Positions 41,377-45,872 of a stretch of 45,872 bases of DNA are shown here, in pieces. The notes beneath the pieces were generated by a model. That model saw only the letters and a program-made list of their open reading frames with translations, searched no databases and was not told the DNA's origin. Every line of letters starts with the position of its first letter. The first letter of the stretch is position 1. Both the position numbers and the translations under genes were made by a program. The DNA comes from Bacteroidales bacterium (GTDB taxonomy: Bacteria > Bacteroidota > Bacteroidia > Bacteroidales > UBA4181): the NCBI GenBank assembly GCA_031275285.1, contig JAISOY010000223.1, forward strand, positions 1-45,872, in the 5' to 3' direction.

Positions 41377-41883
41377 ATGAGTATGAAAAACCACCGTTTT
41401 TGCATATACCTTTTACTGTTACCGGTAATGCTTTGGGGATTTCAGGTAAAAGCCCAGCAGGTAAAGTACCGTTATGATGCTTCCGGTAACCGGAAAAACA
41501 AGGAGTTGATCTCTGTGAGTAATATGACCTCCCGTAATAGCCTGAAATCTGCAAAAAAAGATATACCGGAATCCGAATGGGATATTTCCGAAGCTGTTTT
41601 CGGTGAATCCGTTGTTGTTCCATCCGAAGAAGCCTTGAAAGAACGGAAGGTAAAGATCTATCCTAACCCCACTAAGGGAAAGCTCCGGATAGATATTACC
41701 GGAGGCACGATCCCGGAAAAATCCCTGTTCATATTACACGCTGCAACCGGAAATATATTAAAACAACAAACTGGTATTACAGCTACGAACCTTATGGATA
41801 TTTCTTCTTTTCCGGCCGGGATATACATCCTGCGGATCATCCTCGGCGAAGAAGTTAGTGTCTGGAAAATCATTAAAGAATAA
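41377..41883 (+). CDS. Small secreted protein with a T9SS type A sorting domain
   Basis: 168 residues; ATG at 41377, or 41383 two codons later. Signal peptide to QVKAQ (about 27), then VKYRYDASGNRKNKE, which is a single Rhs YD-repeat motif, a linker, and residues 90-168 as a Por-secretion C-terminal domain: VKIYPNPTKGKLRIDI ... LMDISSFPAGIYILRI ... SVWKIIKE. This domain directs proteins through the type IX system to the surface. The protein has almost no passenger, which is odd. It lies 58 bases before the SpvB-type gene and is probably co-transcribed. Confidence 0.7.
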   Translation: MSMKNHRFCIYLLLLPVMLWGFQVKAQQVKYRYDASGNRKNKELISVSNMTSRNSLKSAKKDIPESEWDISEAVFGESVVVPSEEALKERKVKIYPNPTKGKLRIDITGGTIPEKSLFILHAATGNILKQQTGITATNLMDISSFPAGIYILRIILGEEVSVWKIIKE

Positions 41884-41941
41884 ACCGGATAAATTGAATT
41901 TATCCTATCCTTTCGATCTGTTCAACTAATAACCCATAACT

Positions 41942-44900
41942 ATGAAAATAAATTTACTCATCCATATCAGACGATCTACCATATGCTTTATTATTATCCT
42001 ACAGTCATTTACAAATACTAACGGACAGGAAAAACAAATTTTCCAGGCAGCCAGCCTACTGGCAACGGACAGCGACCTGCGCTGTAAGATATCGGCCATG
42101 ACCGGGGTAGGTTGCGACACGGTGAAAATGAAACAAATCCTGCAACTATTAGCCGAGTCAAAAAATACTGCCACAGAAAAACGTCTGACTGCGATAAAGG
42201 CCGATATCAGCCTGCTAACGGAAAGCGTAAAAACTGCCGGGTCTGTCGCAAAAAGCAGCAGCTCATCCGAATGGACCTATACCGACAATATCCCTACCTC
42301 TTTCCAATGGTATGTTTCCCCGGACGGGAGCGATACTAACGCCGGCACGCAACAGGCGCCTTTCCGTACCATCTATAAAGCTATAAGTAGGGCATCTGCG
42401 GGTGATGCCATCAAACTTGAAAATGGGAAATACAATGAAAATGTTTATATTTCAAAAAATGTTTACCTTGTCGGAAACCTTGAATGCCCGCAATCAGTCA
42501 TCATCGATGCCTGCGCGTTTGAAAACGCCGTATACATATACAACTCTTCCCCGGAATTACACGGCATGAAAATGATCAACGGCGAAAATGGCTTTCCACT
42601 CATTTTTATCAGTAATGGTTACCCCAGATTATCGCACCTTATTTTAACGGAAAACCCGGGGATGGCTATTGAAACATACGGAAGTTTTTTCTGTACCTTG
42701 TATAACTCTTTAATTTATGGCAACAATGCAGGATCCGGCGGCGCCCTTATAAAACTGAACCCTTCGGTCAACTACGGCGGTATAGATATGTGTAATGTGA
42801 CCATTGCCGATAACCAGGGTTCGTATGCGGTTAATCTTACCGGATCACTGGCAAAAGAATTGTTGATCACCAACAGCATCCTGTATAACCCGCAGATGAC
42901 CGCTGAAATAAATTACTATTACCTGCAGAGCTACATCGACGTGCAATATTCCAATATCAGGAATAAAGACTATCTGGGTTCGGGGGTTAATTACCACAAC
43001 GGCGTAATAGATGAATTTCCATATTTTGATGAAACCGATCCGATACAGACCTATCATTTCTGGGATTATTCGCCGTGTATCGATGCCGGGCGCCCGGATT
43101 TTTACGATCGTACCAGGCCCCCGGGAAAAGGAGGCAGTCGCAGCGACCTGGGATTTTACGGCTGGGAGTCGAGGGCAACCGGTGTGTGTATTTCTGCAGC
43201 ACCCGGGGATGACCCTGACTCGGCAATCGATATAGGAACCTATTACCGTGATTTTGACTTTGACGATTCCAGGCAGTCTGGTCTCTATACTAATTATTAC
43301 AACTGGATAGATGGGGTGGATATTTTTTACCGGTTCACAACCACTACTTCCATGGATATTATAGTAAACCTTTGCGGTTCAACGGCATTGGATACCTATG
43401 CGGCCATATTGACTTTATCCGGCTCTATTATAGCACAGAACGACGACCATCCGGCCGGTATTGAATGTACTGCAACCGGGCACTCATATTTATACAGGGA
43501 AAACCTTGCCCCCGGCACCTATTATGTGATGGCCAAGGTAAAACCAGGAAGTACGGGAACCGTATATACCTATATAGAGGGCTTTCTGAGAGGCGAAAAC
43601 ATGAACCTTCCGATCAATGCCGGCGAATACTCTTATGCTTTTCAATATTCGAATCCTCAGAACACCGGGAATTTTGCCAATACTTATACCGGGCAATCCA
43701 CCAATGATGTATTCTATAAGTTCAAACTTAACCAAAAGATGGATATCACCGTTTCCCATTGCGGGTCGGGCCTGGATAACACCTACATACATTTATTGGA
43801 TACCAACGGTGATGTAATCGCTTATAATGATGACTATGCCGGCGAAGGCATGTGTTCCTCACCTTTACATGCCTGCATCAAAAGGACATTAGATGCGGGA
43901 ACCTACTATGTGGTATCGGAGGGCAACAGCCAAAACGGGAATATTAAAACCAGCATACAAGGGTTAGCGACAACATATACCGAAGACCTGGGTTACCCGG
44001 GTAACCCGCCGGTTACCGGGAATAACACCGGAGACAATTCTGCCGTGGGTATCACGGCAGGCGCTTTCAATGTAAGCGCCACGGGAGCGGCTACTTATAG
44101 TATCCCCATAGCAGTACCACCGGGAATCAACGGATTACAGCCTTCCCTGGCTATCGTCTACAACAGCCAAAGCGGCAACGGCGTCGCAGGATGGGGAGGT
44201 TCGCTGGCCGGGACCTCGGCCATCACCCGCGTTCCTAAAAGCAAATATTATGATCAAACGGCTGAGGGGTTAACCTATCTTGCCGATGTCGGGTATGCCC
44301 TGGACGGGCAGAGGCTGGTCCTTTCCTCCGGAACGGCGGGACAGAACGGCGCCATATACCATACGGAGGCCGACCCGTTCACTAAAATAACCTTACACGG
44401 CAGCGCTGCCAATGCATGGTTCGAGGTGGTCACCAAAGACGGCATGAAATATTATTACGGGGGGGTGGGCAACAGCGACGGGCGGCATGTATATTACGAT
44501 ACATCGAACCCGTCAAACACGGTCACCAAAGTATATGGCTGGCACCTGGATTATGTGGAAGATCCTGCCGGCAACTATATGAACTATTATTACACGAGGT
44601 ACGAGCATTTTACTTACCTGGCCTCTGTGATTTACGGTAAGAACAAGCATGTAAGTTCATCGTTCTACAATATGGTATCGATGAGTTACCAGAGCCGTAC
44701 CGACCAGGCACCCTTTATTTTTGACGGTATCCCGGGAAAGATGCTGCACCGCCTGGATAAAGTCACCTGCCGGACGGGAAATGACACCTTCCGGGAATAT
44801 ATGCTGGAATATGCCAATACCGACCATTTTTCAAGGCTGGTGTCGGTCACCGAAAAGAACGGTGAAGGAGAAGCACTGAAGCCACTGGTATTAGATTGGG

Positions 44901-45872
44901 GTTATTATGGGACAAGCAATAGCCATACGGCGGGTTCGCTTACCCTGGAAGGTTCTGTAACGGGTTTTGAGCAGCAGTACTACTCTACCGCCGACCTGAA
45001 CGGCGACGGGGTCAGCGACATCATCAGCCTGACACCCGGCTATTCGGCCCCGGATGAAGGAGGAGCGGTATATACCCTGTCACAACATTTCCTGTCCACC
45101 AGGCAGGATAACGGAAGCTTCAAGTTCGTGGCATCCGGCAAAAAATATTTAGCGCCAAGTATGGAAATAGAAAAAATAAACCATAACCAGCGCTTAGGCG
45201 GACCAATGGCATTCAATGCATTGGGTGACGGGAGACAGTACCTGCTGACACCTTTATATCTTCATGACGGTTTTGGCAAACGTACCATTTTTTACATTTA
45301 CAATCATGAAAACAATAATACCCATAACAGGGTACCATCGCCGACCGGGATACAGGGACTGGGACATATGCTTATAACAGCCAGCAGTGAGCTTCCTGTT
45401 TATGTTACGGGAGATATCGACAATGACGGAATAGATGAAATCGTCGCTGTAGAAACAGGTTCCATCGGCGGATCTTATCCGGGTAAAATCGGCAAGGTAA
45501 CGGGTATTGCTTCGGACCAGGTGGTTTCTTTCGGTAACTGGATCGACCTTAGCTTAGATTTACCCCAGCCACCAAAGAAAATGTTTATCGCCGATTTTAA
45601 CGGCGACGGGATGAACGAATTGCTGGTTTTCCATTCGGAAGGCTATACCATGTATTTTAACCAGACAACCGGCGGCGCCCGTTTCCATGATTCGAAAAAA
45701 ATTGCCCGGGCCAATATTTCCGACTGCAGCATGATCCGTACAGGTGATTTCAACGGCGACGGCTTGCCGGACTTTATACTCAATGCACAAAATGATGACC
45801 AATGGTATTTTGCATTGAACAACGGTAACGGTACTTTTACCAAACGACCGGCTGGTACCATAGACCTGTATG
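41942..45872 (+). CDS. Giant secreted SpvB/Tc-toxin-B-like protein, N-terminal 1310 residues (partial)
   Basis: The frame is open from ATG 41942 to the window edge. Signal peptide (about 1-29); a helical region to about 120; WYVSPDGSDTNAGTQQAPFRTI at about 123 starts a right-handed beta-helix (to about 340); two pre-peptidase-C-type domains with repeated Asn/Asp turns (about 410-560 and 565-680, each with GTYYV.(A/S)); PPGINGLQPSLAIVYNS (near 726) and GWGGSLAGTSAITRVP begin the SpvB domain; four FG-GAP/VCBS calcium loops DLNGDGVSDI, DIDNDGIDEI, DFNGDGMNEL and DFNGDGLPDF lie near 1018, 1159, 1217 and 1269. In TcB/SpvB proteins a shell of Rhs repeats and a C-terminal toxin follow, expected beyond the window. 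Confidence 0.8.
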   Translation, partial: MKINLLIHIRRSTICFIIILQSFTNTNGQEKQIFQAASLLATDSDLRCKISAMTGVGCDTVKMKQILQLLAESKNTATEKRLTAIKADISLLTESVKTAGSVAKSSSSSEWTYTDNIPTSFQWYVSPDGSDTNAGTQQAPFRTIYKAISRASAGDAIKLENGKYNENVYISKNVYLVGNLECPQSVIIDACAFENAVYIYNSSPELHGMKMINGENGFPLIFISNGYPRLSHLILTENPGMAIETYGSFFCTLYNSLIYGNNAGSGGALIKLNPSVNYGGIDMCNVTIADNQGSYAVNLTGSLAKELLITNSILYNPQMTAEINYYYLQSYIDVQYSNIRNKDYLGSGVNYHNGVIDEFPYFDETDPIQTYHFWDYSPCIDAGRPDFYDRTRPPGKGGSRSDLGFYGWESRATGVCISAAPGDDPDSAIDIGTYYRDFDFDDSRQSGLYTNYYNWIDGVDIFYRFTTTTSMDIIVNLCGSTALDTYAAILTLSGSIIAQNDDHPAGIECTATGHSYLYRENLAPGTYYVMAKVKPGSTGTVYTYIEGFLRGENMNLPINAGEYSYAFQYSNPQNTGNFANTYTGQSTNDVFYKFKLNQKMDITVSHCGSGLDNTYIHLLDTNGDVIAYNDDYAGEGMCSSPLHACIKRTLDAGTYYVVSEGNSQNGNIKTSIQGLATTYTEDLGYPGNPPVTGNNTGDNSAVGITAGAFNVSATGAATYSIPIAVPPGINGLQPSLAIVYNSQSGNGVAGWGGSLAGTSAITRVPKSKYYDQTAEGLTYLADVGYALDGQRLVLSSGTAGQNGAIYHTEADPFTKITLHGSAANAWFEVVTKDGMKYYYGGVGNSDGRHVYYDTSNPSNTVTKVYGWHLDYVEDPAGNYMNYYYTRYEHFTYLASVIYGKNKHVSSSFYNMVSMSYQSRTDQAPFIFDGIPGKMLHRLDKVTCRTGNDTFREYMLEYANTDHFSRLVSVTEKNGEGEALKPLVLDWGYYGTSNSHTAGSLTLEGSVTGFEQQYYSTADLNGDGVSDIISLTPGYSAPDEGGAVYTLSQHFLSTRQDNGSFKFVASGKKYLAPSMEIEKINHNQRLGGPMAFNALGDGRQYLLTPLYLHDGFGKRTIFYIYNHENNNTHNRVPSPTGIQGLGHMLITASSELPVYVTGDIDNDGIDEIVAVETGSIGGSYPGKIGKVTGIASDQVVSFGNWIDLSLDLPQPPKKMFIADFNGDGMNELLVFHSEGYTMYFNQTTGGARFHDSKKIARANISDCSMIRTGDFNGDGLPDFILNAQNDDQWYFALNNGNGTFTKRPAGTIDLY

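Overview
The window comes from a Bacteroidota chromosome, most likely order Bacteroidales. Evidence: promoters of the TTG/TTTG...TAnnTTTG type, almost no Shine-Dalgarno sequences, paired RND permeases, an NVEALA leader peptide, 6-bladed beta-propeller lipoproteins, DUF3244 and DUF3853 proteins, and a Por-secretion (T9SS) C-terminal domain. The T9SS domain argues against Bacteroides itself and for a relative such as a Dysgonomonadaceae or Paludibacter-like organism (inference).

Layout. 1-2833 (+): the end of one and all of a second polyprenol-type glycosyltransferase, then a K+/H+ antiporter. 3086-7149 (-): a four-gene cassette in which two paralogous secreted transglutaminase-fold proteins flank a very short Rhs-core protein with a variable C-terminal tip and a small secreted protein that may be its immunity partner. 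7658-12452 (-): an alpha-glucan operon (debranching enzyme, GT4 synthase-like, GH57). 12853-12939: tRNA-Ser(GCU).

12929-32749 is an integrated island. An 18-bp copy of the tRNA 3' end recurs at 32732, directly followed by what looks like the tRNA's original terminator, so about 19.8 kb has been inserted. No integrase remains. The left end holds a decayed ORF, a DUF3853 helix-turn-helix protein and a truncated ORF. Cargo: a transglutaminase-like lipoprotein (+), then, all on the minus strand, an XRE regulator, a tripartite RND efflux operon with two different permeases, and an NVEALA peptide operon (NVEALA precursor, propeller lipoprotein, CNC redoxin, Wzy_C/TPR ligase, type I signal peptidase). 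The set looks like a dedicated system for maturing and exporting or displaying a small peptide (inference).

32786-33837 is mostly non-coding, with a 32-bp perfect palindrome and a GC-rich structured patch. 33838-36404 (+) holds rhomboid protease, riboflavin synthase and an orphan histidine kinase. 36712-41883 (+) begins with a membrane-spanning TPR/HTH regulator, followed by four transcription units built alike (ACTATAT, about 26 bp, TAnnTTTG, leader, ORF, strong terminator). Two encode DUF3244 proteins; two are 612-614 bp tandem repeats with only tiny ORFs; a fifth partial copy is just a terminator. A T9SS-domain miniprotein and the first 1310 codons of a giant SpvB-type protein (41942 to the window end) complete the window.
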